From positions 124,001-188,000 of the forward strand of contig NZ_JAUSRF010000007.1 of NCBI RefSeq assembly GCF_030811685.1: 64,000 nucleotides of DNA. The letters are read 5' to 3'. Below the pieces are notes generated by a model, which was not told the DNA's origin, searched no databases, and saw only the letters and a list, made by a program, of their open reading frames with translations. This stretch comes from Neorhizobium huautlense (GTDB taxonomy: Bacteria; Pseudomonadota; Alphaproteobacteria; Rhizobiales; Rhizobiaceae). Every line of letters begins with the position of its first letter. The first letter of the stretch is position 1. The position numbers and the translations under genes are program-made. This document shows, in pieces, positions 55,036 through 63,992 of this stretch.

Positions 55036-57231
55036 ATGACTGCAATACTGAGGACCGTATCGGGCAAACTTATCCTTGCGACAGGGGCGGCCATTGCCAG
55101 CATCCTCGTCGCCTACACGGCATTCAACGTCGTCCACGTTAAAGCCCAGACCGAAAAAGAGGTCATGGCGCTTGCGATGGAAAAGGCGGCACTCGTCAGC
55201 CAGCGCGTCGCCACCGACATCACGCAGGCAACCTCTGCCGGCGCTGCCCTTGCCGGCACGCTCAATGGCATCATCGTTGATGGATCCAAGAGCCGCGGCG
55301 ACATCATTGCCGCCATCAAGGCCGTGGCGCCACGTTATCCGAGCATGTTCGGTGCCTGGATGTATGAAGTGCCCGAACTGGAAAGCCCGACGCTGGCCAC
55401 CAATGATGACGGCGTGAACAAGGAAGGTGTCTTCACCCCCTACTGGACCAAGGGCGACAACGACCGGATGGAGCTGTCCACCTGGAAGATCGACACCACG
55501 GCCGAATATCATGCCCGCGTGCTTTCGACCGGCACCGGCATCATCACCTCTCCCTACATGACCAACATGAAGAAGCTGGTGACGTCGGTTTCCGTGCCAA
55601 TGCGCGTGGACGGCAAGATCGTCGCGATTGCCGGTGCAGACATCAAGCTGGACGACCTGACGTCCGCCGTCAGCCAGATGAAGGCGTTTGAAGGCGGCCG
55701 TGTCATGCTGGTGGCCCACAACACCAAATGGCTTGCCAACCCGAGCGCCGACAACCTGATGAAGGACTATGCCGATCAGGGCGCCGACAAGGTCAAGCAG
55801 GCGCTTGCCGATGGCAAGCCGCAGATCCTTGAAGGCATGCCGGATGGATCCGTGCGTCTGGTCTACCCGTTCACCGCTCCGGGCATGAACACGACCTGGG
55901 CGGCCATTCTCGACGTTCCGGCTGCCACCTTCTCCGGCCCGGTCTGGAGCCAGATTTATAACACCGCGATCGGTGGCATTCTGATCCTCGCCGTCACCAT
56001 CGGCGTCATTCTCATCGCCAGCCGCATCCTTATCGGCAAGCCGCTGAACAGTGTGCTGTCCGCCGTCCAAAAGATGTCGAGCGGCAACTACCATGACCCG
56101 ATCCGTGAGAGCGGAGCCAGGGACGAACTCGGCAGCCTGACAGCGGCACTCGAAAAATTCCGCCACCAGCTTGCCCGCGGCGAGGCCCTGAAGGCCGAAC
56201 AGGAAGCACTGCAGGGCCAGGTGGAAGCCGACCGCAGAGAGCGCAGCAACCTGGAACATGCCAAGGCGGAAGACCTGCGCCGTTTCGTGGAAGTCGTGCA
56301 GAGCCGGTTCGACATTCTCGCATCGGGTGATCTGACAGTGCGCATGAACGACAGGCTGGCACCGGAATTCGAAACCATCCGCCAGAACTTCAACACTTCG
56401 GTCGCCTCTCTCGAAGACACGATCGGCAATGTCGTGCAGGCGGTCTATGCGATCCGCTCCGGCCTTGGCGAAATCTCCACCGCCTCCAACGACCTTGCCC
56501 GCCGCACCGAGCAGCAGGCGGCATCGCTGGAAGAAACGGTGGCGGCGCTGGGTGAAGTCACCCGCGGCGTCAACGACACCGCCGACGGCGCCAACACCGC
56601 CCAGAAGACGGTGAACGTGGCCCGCGGCGATGCCGAAAAGGGCGGCGACGTGGTGGCCCGCGCCATCGCCGCCATGACCGAAATCCAGGATTCGTCCTCG
56701 AAGATCGGCAACATCATCAGCGTCATCGACGAGATCGCCTTCCAGACCAACCTGCTGGCGCTCAATGCCGGCGTGGAAGCGGCGCGTGCAGGCGAAGCCG
56801 GCAAGGGTTTTGCCGTCGTGGCACAGGAAGTGCGCGAACTCGCCCAGCGTTCGGCCCAGGCCGCCAAGGAGATCAAGACGCTGATCTCGATGTCTTCGAC
56901 GCAGGTCGATGCCGGTGTGCAACTGGTGCAGGATACCGGCAGCTCGCTCGGCAAGATCGTCGAACAGGTACTCGGCATGAGCCAGACGATCGGCCAGATC
57001 GCCTCCAGCGCCCAGGAACAGGCCGTCAGCCTGCGCGAGGTGTCGTCCGCCGCCGACCAGATGGACAAGGTCACGCAGCAGAATGCCGCCATGGTGGAAG
57101 AGACCACCGCCGCCGCACAGAGCCTGTCACACGAAACCGAGGCACTGGCGCACATGATCAGCCGCTTCAAGGTGGGCAGCGGTGCAGGCAGCCAGCAGAC
57201 CGGCCACCAGCATTACGCCATGGCAAGCTGA
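55036..57231 (+). CDS. Methyl-accepting chemotaxis protein with Cache sensor
   Basis: Transmembrane chemoreceptor, 731 aa. Membrane segments lie at ~10-30 and ~310-330. Between them is a periplasmic double-Cache domain (FGAWMYEVPELESPT, GVFTPYWTKGDNDRMELSTW, ITSPYMTNMKKLVTSVSVPM), which usually binds small organic ligands. A HAMP region follows, then a signalling domain with tip [20 protein letters not shown] and [18 protein letters not shown]. The C-terminus HYAMAS lacks an obvious CheR-binding pentapeptide. It has a GGGGGATC ribosome site and a perfect downstream terminator. Ligand unknown. Confidence 0.93.
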   Translation: MTAILRTVSGKLILATGAAIASILVAYTAFNVVHVKAQTEKEVMALAMEKAALVSQRVATDITQATSAGAALAGTLNGIIVDGSKSRGDIIAAIKAVAPRYPSMFGAWMYEVPELESPTLATNDDGVNKEGVFTPYWTKGDNDRMELSTWKIDTTAEYHARVLSTGTGIITSPYMTNMKKLVTSVSVPMRVDGKIVAIAGADIKLDDLTSAVSQMKAFEGGRVMLVAHNTKWLANPSADNLMKDYADQGADKVKQALADGKPQILEGMPDGSVRLVYPFTAPGMNTTWAAILDVPAATFSGPVWSQIYNTAIGGILILAVTIGVILIASRILIGKPLNSVLSAVQKMSSGNYHDPIRESGARDELGSLTAALEKFRHQLARGEALKAEQEALQGQVEADRRERSNLEHAKAEDLRRFVEVVQSRFDILASGDLTVRMNDRLAPEFETIRQNFNTSVASLEDTIGNVVQAVYAIRSGLGEISTASNDLARRTEQQAASLEETVAALGEVTRGVNDTADGANTAQKTVNVARGDAEKGGDVVARAIAAMTEIQDSSSKIGNIISVIDEIAFQTNLLALNAGVEAARAGEAGKGFAVVAQEVRELAQRSAQAAKEIKTLISMSSTQVDAGVQLVQDTGSSLGKIVEQVLGMSQTIGQIASSAQEQAVSLREVSSAADQMDKVTQQNAAMVEETTAAAQSLSHETEALAHMISRFKVGSGAGSQQTGHQHYAMAS

Positions 57232-57254
57232 GCGGATCATAAACCAACAAAGTG

Positions 57255-57288
57255 AAACGGCCGGTGCAGCGATCTGCACCGGCCGTTT
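57255..57288 (+). terminator. Terminator of Cache chemoreceptor gene
   Basis: AAACGGCCGGTGCAG and its exact complement form a 15-bp stem with a CGAT loop, followed by TTTTC. It lies 23 nt after the chemoreceptor stop, with the convergent GGDEF gene ending 40 nt further on. Confidence 0.92.
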
Positions 57289-57327
57289 TCTGTTGGAGAA
57301 CCCGTGTCGCAAGCATGACTGACGTCG

Positions 57328-58323
57328 TCAGGCGACATCCGCAACAGGATCGCAATCCTGCGACATTTCAAAGCCGTTCTTGCCCTTGGCCTTGACGGCA
57401 TAAAGCGCCCGGTCGGCCTGCGCAAAAACATCCTTGGCCGGCACGCCGGGCACGATCAGTGCCGCGCCGACGGAACCGCTGATCTTGAGCTTGTTCGGAT
57501 AGGTGCCGACCCGGCATTCCAGATTGGCAACGATGCGCTGCCCGATCTTCTCAAGGCCGGCCACACCATCGCAATCATGGATGATGGCGAATTCATCGCC
57601 GCCCAGCCGTGCGATCAGGCTTGCGCCGGGTGCCGCCTCAAAAATCCGCCGTCCGGCATTCCTCAAACACTCATCACCGGCCTGATGGCCGAGCGTATCA
57701 TTGACGGCCTTGAAACCATCGAGATCGGCCAGCAACAGCGCCTGTGGCCTCAACGAGCGACCGGCAATCGCCTCGCCGAGTACCACTTCGAACCGCATGC
57801 GCGAAGCAAGCCCGGTCAGGGCATCGGTTTCGGCCAGCTGGCGGATATGTTCGAAAGTGTTCTTTTCCGCCGTGATATCCTGCTTCATGCCAAAGATGCG
57901 CACGGGGCTACCGTTTTCCCGCTCCACGATCGCGGTGATGCGGATCCAGCGGAGATTGCCCTTGCCGGTGATGATCTGCGCATCCAGCGTGAACCCATCG
58001 CCCTTGTCGATGGTGGCACTGCGGATTTCCGTCAGCTTCTGTCGGGATTCGGGCGTGTACATATCGACCGTATCCTGCCGCAGCAGCGACGAGCCCGGTT
58101 CCAGCTCAAAGATGTCGTAGACGGTATCCGTCCAGGTAATCACCTGATCCGGCAGGGTACATTCCCATATGCCGACGCGGGCCGCCTTGAACGAGCGGTC
58201 GAACAGCGCCTGAAGGCGATCGAATTGTACGGAGCTTGAGGTGCTGGCCGGAAGGATTTTGCCGGCATTGGTTTCCCGTCCTTCATTGGACAGGTCGCGA
58301 TGCGATCGCAGGGTGTTCGACAT
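57328..58323 (-). CDS. PAS-GGDEF diguanylate cyclase
   Basis: A 331-aa soluble protein with a PAS domain (~35-150; VGIWECTLPDQVITWTDTVY, then TGKGNLRWIRITAIVERENG) and a GGDEF domain with the active-site motif LIARLGGDEFAIIHDCDG. This predicts synthesis of cyclic di-GMP. The inhibitory RxxD site is not evident at the usual place. The start is uncertain: I used the ATG at 58323; an upstream ATG at 58353 and the frame to 58386 are also open. It converges on the chemoreceptor gene, and a link to motility control is possible but only by position. Confidence 0.9.
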   Translation of the reverse strand: MSNTLRSHRDLSNEGRETNAGKILPASTSSSVQFDRLQALFDRSFKAARVGIWECTLPDQVITWTDTVYDIFELEPGSSLLRQDTVDMYTPESRQKLTEIRSATIDKGDGFTLDAQIITGKGNLRWIRITAIVERENGSPVRIFGMKQDITAEKNTFEHIRQLAETDALTGLASRMRFEVVLGEAIAGRSLRPQALLLADLDGFKAVNDTLGHQAGDECLRNAGRRIFEAAPGASLIARLGGDEFAIIHDCDGVAGLEKIGQRIVANLECRVGTYPNKLKISGSVGAALIVPGVPAKDVFAQADRALYAVKAKGKNGFEMSQDCDPVADVA

Positions 58324-58515
58324 CAAGGACAGTTCCCGACACGCCGATCTCATATCGGCGCTTAACGGAAACCAGACTGCGCCCAAAACATTGCGTTTCC
58401 GTTTCCGGAAAAGTCTTTGCGATCAAGGAATTATTGGCTTTTGGCAGAAAGCGCACGCAGCGATTGATCAGCCATTGGCCATCTAAATCTGCAGGAGAAC
58501 CAAACTGGGAAAGAA

Positions 58516-58591
58516 TGGTGCCCGGAGGCGGATTTGAACCACCGACACGCGGATTTTCAATCCGCTGCTCTACCAACTGAGCTATCCGGGC
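58516..58591 (-). tRNA. tRNA-Phe(GAA)
   Basis: A 76-nt tRNA on the minus strand including an encoded CCA. The acceptor stem is GCCCGGA / TCCGGGC with discriminator A, the D arm starts TAGCTCAGTTGGTAGAGC, the anticodon loop is in GGATTGAAAATCC (anticodon GAA), and the T arm has GGTTCGAATCC. All elements match phenylalanine tRNA. Confidence 0.98.
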
Positions 58592-58755
58592 ATCTTGGCT
58601 TTGTTCAAGCCTATCAACCGTTTCCGGCTGACCAGAGGAGTTTTCCTCCGGGAGCGAGCGGGGTTATAACATCTTGTTCGGCCATGGCAAGCGCCCCATT
58701 GCACTTTTTTGACATTGAAGCGATTTTATCGAAATCCATCTGTGCAGAAACGATG

Positions 58756-58774
58756 AAAACACCTGTAAAACAGG
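58756..58774 (-). terminator. Possible small terminator after yacG
   Basis: On the minus strand CCTGT and ACAGG pair around TTT, followed by TGTTTTC. It lies nine bases past the yacG stop. Short, hence uncertain. Confidence 0.4.
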
Positions 58775-58782
58775 CACTTACA

Positions 58783-58992
58783 TCAATTTTCGTCAGAGCC
58801 GTCCGCCTTTGATTCATCATCCGCGACCGGAATGGCGTAGGAACCGTTCAGCCATTTCGACAGATCGAGCGTGCGGCAACGGTCCGAACAGAAGGGATAA
58901 TGTTCGCGCACCGATGGTTTGTTGCAGACCGGGCATGGCATGGTCTTGCGCAGCGGCTCCACATTACCGCCGGTCTTGATCGGATCAGACAT
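58783..58992 (-). CDS. yacG: DNA gyrase inhibitor YacG (zinc finger)
   Basis: A 69-aa zinc-binding protein that inhibits DNA gyrase in characterised members. Four Cys form the zinc site: PCPVCNKPSVREHYPFC and SDRCR. The remaining motif LSKWLNGSYAIPV matches the family. The acidic tail is typical. It follows maf, 87 nt downstream on the same strand, in the usual rhizobial order infA-maf-yacG. Confidence 0.95.
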   Translation of the reverse strand: MSDPIKTGGNVEPLRKTMPCPVCNKPSVREHYPFCSDRCRTLDLSKWLNGSYAIPVADDESKADGSDEN

Positions 58993-59079
58993 CGCTTGTC
59001 CTTTCGATATTTTTGAGGCGCAGGCGCGATGTGGAAAAACCGGCCCGCTTCGGGACCGGCCATCGCGGCAAACGGGCCT

Positions 59080-59700
59080 TTAGCCCTCGGCCCAGCCGGC
59101 CGTCACGTCAAAACCTTCGCCGGACATCAGCCCGAGTGTCTCGAACAGCGGCAGGCCGACGACATTGGTATAGGAGCCCACCAGTTTCTGCACGAAACCG
59201 CCGGCAATGCCCTGAATGGCATAAGCGCCGGCCTTGCCGCGCCACTGGTCGGAGGCGAGGTAATGGTCGATCTCGAGGCCCGACAGGCGCTTGAAGCGCA
59301 CCTTGGTTTCGACAACGCGGATGCGCGCCTGGCCACCGGGGGTGACGAGGCAGATGCCGGTATAGACCTTGTGGCCGCGACCGGAGAGCAGATGCAGCGC
59401 CGAAGACGCTTCATCCGAATACTCCGTCTTCGAGAGGATGCGCCGTCCGACGGCAACCACCGTATCGGCCGAGAGGATGTAGCTGTGGCGCCATTCGAGA
59501 TCGCCCTTCAGATGGCCAAGTGCCGCTTCGGCCTTTTCCGTCGCAAGACGGCGGGCGAGCGAGCGCGGATGCTCGGACTTTTTCGGGGTCTCGTCGATAT
59601 CCATCGGCATCAACCGAGCCGGCTTGATGCCGGCCTGATTGAGCAGATCCAACCTGCGCGGAGACCCGGAGGCCAGGATAAGTTTTTGGTCCTGCGCCAT
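59080..59700 (-). CDS. maf: Maf-like nucleotide pyrophosphatase
   Basis: Nucleoside triphosphate pyrophosphatase of the Maf family (YhdE/YceF type), 206 aa. Signatures: [20 protein letters not shown] at the start, [31 protein letters not shown], and the C-terminal [20 protein letters not shown] followed by [14 protein letters not shown]. These cover the substrate-binding loops and catalytic Asp/Glu residues. It starts 9 nt after infA, so it is in the same operon. Confidence 0.96.
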   Translation of the reverse strand: MAQDQKLILASGSPRRLDLLNQAGIKPARLMPMDIDETPKKSEHPRSLARRLATEKAEAALGHLKGDLEWRHSYILSADTVVAVGRRILSKTEYSDEASSALHLLSGRGHKVYTGICLVTPGGQARIRVVETKVRFKRLSGLEIDHYLASDQWRGKAGAYAIQGIAGGFVQKLVGSYTNVVGLPLFETLGLMSGEGFDVTAGWAEG

Positions 59701-59709
59701 GGAAACCGC

Positions 59710-59928
59710 TTACTTGAAGCGGTAGGTGATCCGACCCTTGGTCAGATCGTACGGGGTCATTTCCACCAGCACCTTGTCGCCGGCGAGAACGCGGATACGG
59801 TTCTTGCGCATGCGGCCGGCGGTGTGGGCGATGATCTCGTGTTCGTTTTCCAGCTTCACGCGGAATGTCGCGTTCGGCAACAGTTCCGTCACGACGCCCG
59901 GGAATTCGAGAACTTCTTCTTTAGCCAT
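59710..59928 (-). CDS. infA: Translation initiation factor IF-1
   Basis: IF-1, 72 aa, an S1-like OB-fold that binds the 30S A site. The sequence begins [20 protein letters not shown] and includes [20 protein letters not shown] and [11 protein letters not shown]; this is full length and canonical. It is followed by maf after 9 nt. Upstream, the LMW phosphatase gene is 157 nt away on the same strand. Confidence 0.99.
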   Translation of the reverse strand: MAKEEVLEFPGVVTELLPNATFRVKLENEHEIIAHTAGRMRKNRIRVLAGDKVLVEMTPYDLTKGRITYRFK

Positions 59929-60085
59929 CTAGAGCTTGTCTTCCTGTTTTCTTGAATGCGGAATAGGCCGCCGAACCGGCAGCCTTTGAGAATTTGCGCG
60001 GAAACTACACAATCGGCGCGGCTTTGTGAACATTGATTCTCGGTCTTGTTGAGAAGGGCCGAAATCAATGCTTTTGCGGCACCTG

Positions 60086-60574
60086 TCAGGGCGTTTGCGC
60101 ACGGCGGCGCAGGTGTTTTCCCAAACGTTCCTCGATCAGCGCCCAGAGACGGTCACGCACACCGCGATACGCCTCCAGCCGCAAGTCGCGCGAACCGGTT
60201 TCCACGGTCGGGTCGGGCGTCGGCCAATAGATCACTTCCACCGCATTAGACCGCGTCAGCTCAAGCGCTGCGTGATGCGCTTCCGGCGCCAGCGTGATGA
60301 TCAGGTCGAAAAAATCGTCTTCCAGATCTTCCATCGTGCGCGGCACATGGCGTTTTTTCGTCTCAAGCCCGAGTTCTTCCAGCACAACGCCGACAAACGG
60401 ATCAGGCTCGCCGGCACGCACCCCACCCGACTGGATATAGATATCGGGCGGCAGAAGATGTTTTGCAATGACTTCGGCCATCGGCGAACGGATGGCGTTC
60501 ATGCCGCAGACGAAAAGAATGGCGTTCGGGCGCGCGATATGGGTTTCGAAAGGGAGCTGATCCATGGTTTCCAT
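60086..60574 (-). CDS. Low-molecular-weight protein tyrosine phosphatase family
   Basis: A 162-aa member of the low-molecular-weight phosphatase / arsenate reductase family. The P-loop is FVCGMNAIRSPMAE, a C-x5-R loop with Asn kept but the second Cys of the usual CxGNxCRS replaced by Ile. The C-terminal general acid Asp is probably in WPTPDPTVETG. I chose the ATG at 60574 (GGGG eight bases upstream), which removes the overlap with the UPF0262 gene except for the natural spacing; the frame extends to a TTG at 60592. Substrate not predictable. Confidence 0.85.
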   Translation of the reverse strand: METMDQLPFETHIARPNAILFVCGMNAIRSPMAEVIAKHLLPPDIYIQSGGVRAGEPDPFVGVVLEELGLETKKRHVPRTMEDLEDDFFDLIITLAPEAHHAALELTRSNAVEVIYWPTPDPTVETGSRDLRLEAYRGVRDRLWALIEERLGKHLRRRAQTP

Positions 60575-60579
60575 GGAAA

Positions 60580-61053
60580 TCACCCCTTCCAATAGAGCAC
60601 GCTGACCAGCGTGAACAATCTGCGGGCAGTATCGAAATCCACTTCGATCTTGCCCTTCAGCCTCTCCTGCAGGGTTTCCGAACCTTCGTTATGGACACCA
60701 CGGCGGCCCATGTCGATCGCCTCGATCTGGCTCGGCGTCGAGGAACGGATCGCCTCATAATAGCTTTCGCAAATGAGGAAATAGTCCTTGATGATGCGGC
60801 GAAACGGCGTCAGCGACAGGATATGGGTGGCGACCTCGCCCCCCTCTTCCGTGGTGATGGCAAAGACCAGACGCGGGCCGGCGACCGAAATACTCAACCG
60901 GTAAGGCCCCCCCTCATGGCCGATCGGGCAAAAACTGTTTTGCTCGACCAGATCGAAAATGGCGACGGCGCGCTCATGTTCGACATCCGGCGTCGACCGG
61001 CCGACGCTGTCGTCGAGCACGATGTCGCAGAGCCGGAAGTCGCCAGCGGCCAT
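60580..61053 (-). CDS. UPF0262 family protein
   Basis: A 157-aa protein of UPF0262, an uncharacterised alphaproteobacterial family always seen beside hisD. Visible features: [20 protein letters not shown], then [20 protein letters not shown] and the helical [20 protein letters not shown]. There is no signal peptide or membrane segment. It starts 3 nt after hisD, so it is coupled to it. Function unknown. Confidence 0.9.
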   Translation of the reverse strand: MAAGDFRLCDIVLDDSVGRSTPDVEHERAVAIFDLVEQNSFCPIGHEGGPYRLSISVAGPRLVFAITTEEGGEVATHILSLTPFRRIIKDYFLICESYYEAIRSSTPSQIEAIDMGRRGVHNEGSETLQERLKGKIEVDFDTARRLFTLVSVLYWKG

Positions 61054-61056
61054 TTA

Positions 61057-62355
61057 TCAACTCTCCTGGTTGAGCCGGATGGCGACGGAACGGGCATGGG
61101 CATCCAGCCCTTCGGAATGGGCGAGCGTGATCGCCGCAGGGCCAAGCGCGCGCAGTTGTTCCGGGCCGAGCCTGAGGATAGACGTGCGCTTGACGAAATC
61201 GAGCACGCCAAGGCCGGACGAGAAGCGGGCAGAGCGCGCCGTCGGCAGGACGTGGTTGGAACCGCCGACATAATCGCCGATCACTTCCGGTGTGTGGCGT
61301 CCGACGAAGATGGCGCCGGCATTGGTGATCTTTTCCATCAGCGCATCGGGATCAGCCACGGCCAGTTCCAGATGTTCGGCAGCGATGCGGTTTGCGAGCG
61401 GGATGGAATCTTTCAGATCATCGACCAGAATGATGGCGCCAAAATCGCGCCAGCTGGCGGCGGCGGTTTCAGAGCGCGACAGGGTTTTCAACTGACGTTC
61501 GACGGCGGCTTCAACGGCGCGGCCGAACTCGGCATTGTCGGTGATGACGATCGACTGTGCACCGGCATCATGTTCGGCCTGGGCGAGAAGATCGGCGGCG
61601 ATCCAGTCGGGATCGTTTTCCGCGTCGGCAATCACCAGCACTTCCGACGGGCCGGCGATCATGTCGATACCAACCGTGCCAAACACCTGACGCTTGGCCG
61701 CCGCGACATAGGCATTGCCGGGGCCGACGATCTTTGCGACCGGGGCAATGGTTTCCGTGCCATAGGCGAGTGCGGCAACAGCTTGCGCACCACCGATACG
61801 ATAGATTTCCGTGACACCGGCAATGCGGGCAGCGGCAAGCACGGCGGGGTTGATGGCGCCGCCACCAGCCGGCACGACCATGACCATGCGCGGCACACCG
61901 GCAACGCGGGCCGGTACGGCATTCATCAGCACCGAGCTGGGGTAACTGGCGGTACCGCCCGGCACGTAAAGCCCGACGGCTTCGATGGCCGTCCAGCGCG
62001 AACCGAGGCCGACGCCGAGCGCGTCCTCATAGATATCGTCCTTGGGCAGCTGGCGGGCATGGTGTTTTTCGATGCGTTCGGCAGCCAGCTTCAGTGCATC
62101 CAGCACCTTCGGATCGGTGACGGCGATCGCGGCATCGATTTCCGCTTCGGTCACCTGCAGGCCGACGACGTTCAGATCAACCTTCTCGAAACGAAGCGTA
62201 TAATCGGCAAGCGCCGCATCGCCACGGGCGCGAACATCTTCGATGATATCATGCACAACAGCGTTGACGTCTGCCGACACTTCCCGCTTGGTCGTCAAAA
62301 AGGCCTTGAATTGCGCCTCGAAATCGGCCGCCTGCTGCTCAAGCCAGATCGCCAC
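61057..62355 (-). CDS. hisD: Histidinol dehydrogenase HisD
   Basis: Zinc enzyme that carries out the last two steps of histidine synthesis (histidinol to histidine with two NAD+), 432 aa. Signatures include VGLYVPGGTASYPSSVLMNA, IVGPGNAYVAAAKRQVFGTV, IDMIAGPSEVLVIADA, QAEHDAGAQSIVITD, and the zinc-ligand region HVLPTARSARFSSGLGVLDF. Normal length. It starts 48 nt after the DUF2948 gene and is followed by UPF0262 and the phosphatase. Confidence 0.98.
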   Translation of the reverse strand: MAIWLEQQAADFEAQFKAFLTTKREVSADVNAVVHDIIEDVRARGDAALADYTLRFEKVDLNVVGLQVTEAEIDAAIAVTDPKVLDALKLAAERIEKHHARQLPKDDIYEDALGVGLGSRWTAIEAVGLYVPGGTASYPSSVLMNAVPARVAGVPRMVMVVPAGGGAINPAVLAAARIAGVTEIYRIGGAQAVAALAYGTETIAPVAKIVGPGNAYVAAAKRQVFGTVGIDMIAGPSEVLVIADAENDPDWIAADLLAQAEHDAGAQSIVITDNAEFGRAVEAAVERQLKTLSRSETAAASWRDFGAIILVDDLKDSIPLANRIAAEHLELAVADPDALMEKITNAGAIFVGRHTPEVIGDYVGGSNHVLPTARSARFSSGLGVLDFVKRTSILRLGPEQLRALGPAAITLAHSEGLDAHARSVAIRLNQES

Positions 62356-62403
62356 TCGTCATCCCCTTACACATTCAATTCAATTTGCCGGTCACGCGCG
62401 CTG

Positions 62404-62835
62404 TCAGGCATGATCGGGCCTATTGGTGGTTTCCCAGGCACCGCCGGTGTCAGCCAGCTGCGCCTCGATGCATTCGACATCGAGGCTGATGGCGGCGTCG
62501 CCAGCCAAAGTCAGCTCGATCGTGCCGTCCGGCCCCTCACCATTCTGCTCGAAACGCACGGCCAGAAGCGCATGCACAACCTCGTCATTGCCACGGCTGA
62601 CGCCGATTGAGCGCACCGCCTGCACGCGCTTGAACACCAGCAACGCACGACGGCGCTCATGCCCCTTGGCACGGCGGTCGCTGTTTTCCCAGACGAAGCG
62701 GTTGACCGCCACCGAAAACTGCTGGCGCTTGGCATCCCAGGCAATATCAGGCGCCTTGAAAACGCTATCCTGCATATGCGCCGAGACGATATCGAGATCG
62801 TCCTTGTCCATGGCCAGCAGCCTGAGATCGCTCAT
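62404..62835 (-). CDS. DUF2948 family protein
   Basis: A 143-aa protein of the uncharacterised DUF2948 family, which sits next to hisD in many Rhizobiales. Recognisable features are LRLLAMDKDDLDIVSAHMQD, VNRFVWENSDRRAKGHERRR and the acidic C-terminal IELTLAGDAAISLDVECIEA. The start was set to the ATG at 62835; a TTG at 62838 adds one codon. No function is known. Confidence 0.9.
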   Translation of the reverse strand: MSDLRLLAMDKDDLDIVSAHMQDSVFKAPDIAWDAKRQQFSVAVNRFVWENSDRRAKGHERRRALLVFKRVQAVRSIGVSRGNDEVVHALLAVRFEQNGEGPDGTIELTLAGDAAISLDVECIEAQLADTGGAWETTNRPDHA

Positions 62836-62991
62836 CAAAGGTTTCCATTTTTGGCGCGCCCCGATGAAGAGACACTACGGAATTACACACGGTTCTGGAA
62901 ATAGGATGGCACGAGACGAGAAGCAACAGCAATGCGCCGAAGGTGGTGGGCTCAAGCGCATTGCCGGAGGGATTTCACGAGCAGCGAGCGA

Positions 62992-63846
62992 TCAATATTC
63001 GCCGTAAGGCGGAAAATCGGCGCCGAGGCTGGCATCTTTCAGGCTTTCCACCTGCGCCAGCCGTTCCTTCAGCTTGCCGGTAATGCCGTCATAGGCAAGC
63101 TTGCCCAGCACCAGATGACGCGGCGGCGTGTCACTCTCGACGACCGCAATCATCGCCTCGCCGGCGCGCACCGGATCACCCGGCTGCTGGCCGCTGATAT
63201 TGGCGGTGCCCTTGATACGCGCACCAGCGGTCGCCTCATATTCGGTGATCTGCACCTGCGTCTGTTTCAGCGAACGACCGGCCCAATCCGTGCGGAACGG
63301 CCCGGGTGCCACGCAGGTGACCTTGATACCGATAGGTGCACCTTCCGCCACCAGCGCATCGGAAAATCCTTCGACGGCATGTTTGCTGGCCGCGTAATAT
63401 CCCGAGCCCGGAAAACCGATGAACCTCGCCTGCGAGGTGATGTTGAGCACATGCCCTTTTCGCCGCGTGCGCATGCCCGGCAAAACGGCCCGCGTCATCG
63501 CGAACAGGCCAAACACATTGGCATCGAACATGGCGCGGATTTCAGCATCATCGCCCTCTTCTATCGAAGCCTGATACCCATACCCGGCATTGTTGACGAG
63601 CACGTCGATGCGACCAAAACGATCCTCGGCAGCTTTTACCGCCGCATCGATCTGGGCCTGATCGGTGACATCGAGATCGAGCGCCAGCACGTTATCGCCA
63701 CTGGCAACCAGATCGGCTAGACGCGCCTTGTCGCGGGCGGTGACGACGGTCGGCCAGCCGCGGGCGATGGTGAGTTTTGCCAGCTCCTTGCCGAAACCGG
63801 TCGAACAACCGGTGATGAACCAGACGGGATTGGTCAGTGTGGTCAT
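62992..63846 (-). CDS. Short-chain dehydrogenase/reductase (SDR)
   Basis: A 284-aa classical SDR oxidoreductase. The cofactor motif is VWFITGCSTGFGKELAKLTI, then DVLVNNAGYGYQASIEEGDD, the catalytic Ser in NITSQARFIGF and YxxxK in GYYAASKHAVEG. The loss of an acidic residue after the second strand (VVTARDKARL) suggests NADP preference. I chose the ATG at 63846, with GGAG six bases upstream; the frame extends to 63942. It stands alone near the right end. Substrate unknown. Confidence 0.92.
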   Translation of the reverse strand: MTTLTNPVWFITGCSTGFGKELAKLTIARGWPTVVTARDKARLADLVASGDNVLALDLDVTDQAQIDAAVKAAEDRFGRIDVLVNNAGYGYQASIEEGDDAEIRAMFDANVFGLFAMTRAVLPGMRTRRKGHVLNITSQARFIGFPGSGYYAASKHAVEGFSDALVAEGAPIGIKVTCVAPGPFRTDWAGRSLKQTQVQITEYEATAGARIKGTANISGQQPGDPVRAGEAMIAVVESDTPPRHLVLGKLAYDGITGKLKERLAQVESLKDASLGADFPPYGEY

Positions 63847-63958
63847 GAAAAACTCCGTGTGAAACCAATGGCAGTGATGGCCAATGTCGACAGCAGAAAA
63901 CCGCCGGCACGTGGGAGAGGATCGTTCGATGGGAACGGGCAAGAGATAGGCTCAACGA

Positions 63959-63992
63959 AAACGGGCGGCAAGGAAAACCCTGCCGCCCGTTT
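63959..63992 (-). terminator. Terminator at right edge
   Basis: AAACGGGCGGCA and TGCCGCCCGTTT pair around a 10-nt loop. On the minus strand it is followed by TCGTTG after TTT. It probably ends a gene lying to the right of the window on the minus strand. Confidence 0.75.

Noticed and set aside
55000..56922. Long antisense frame over the Cache chemoreceptor gene
   Set aside because: The plus-strand gene carries all chemoreceptor motifs; the antisense frame has none.
60691..62610. Long open frame antisense to hisD-UPF0262 (639 codons)
   Set aside because: hisD and UPF0262 on the minus strand are clear families; this frame is a composition artefact.
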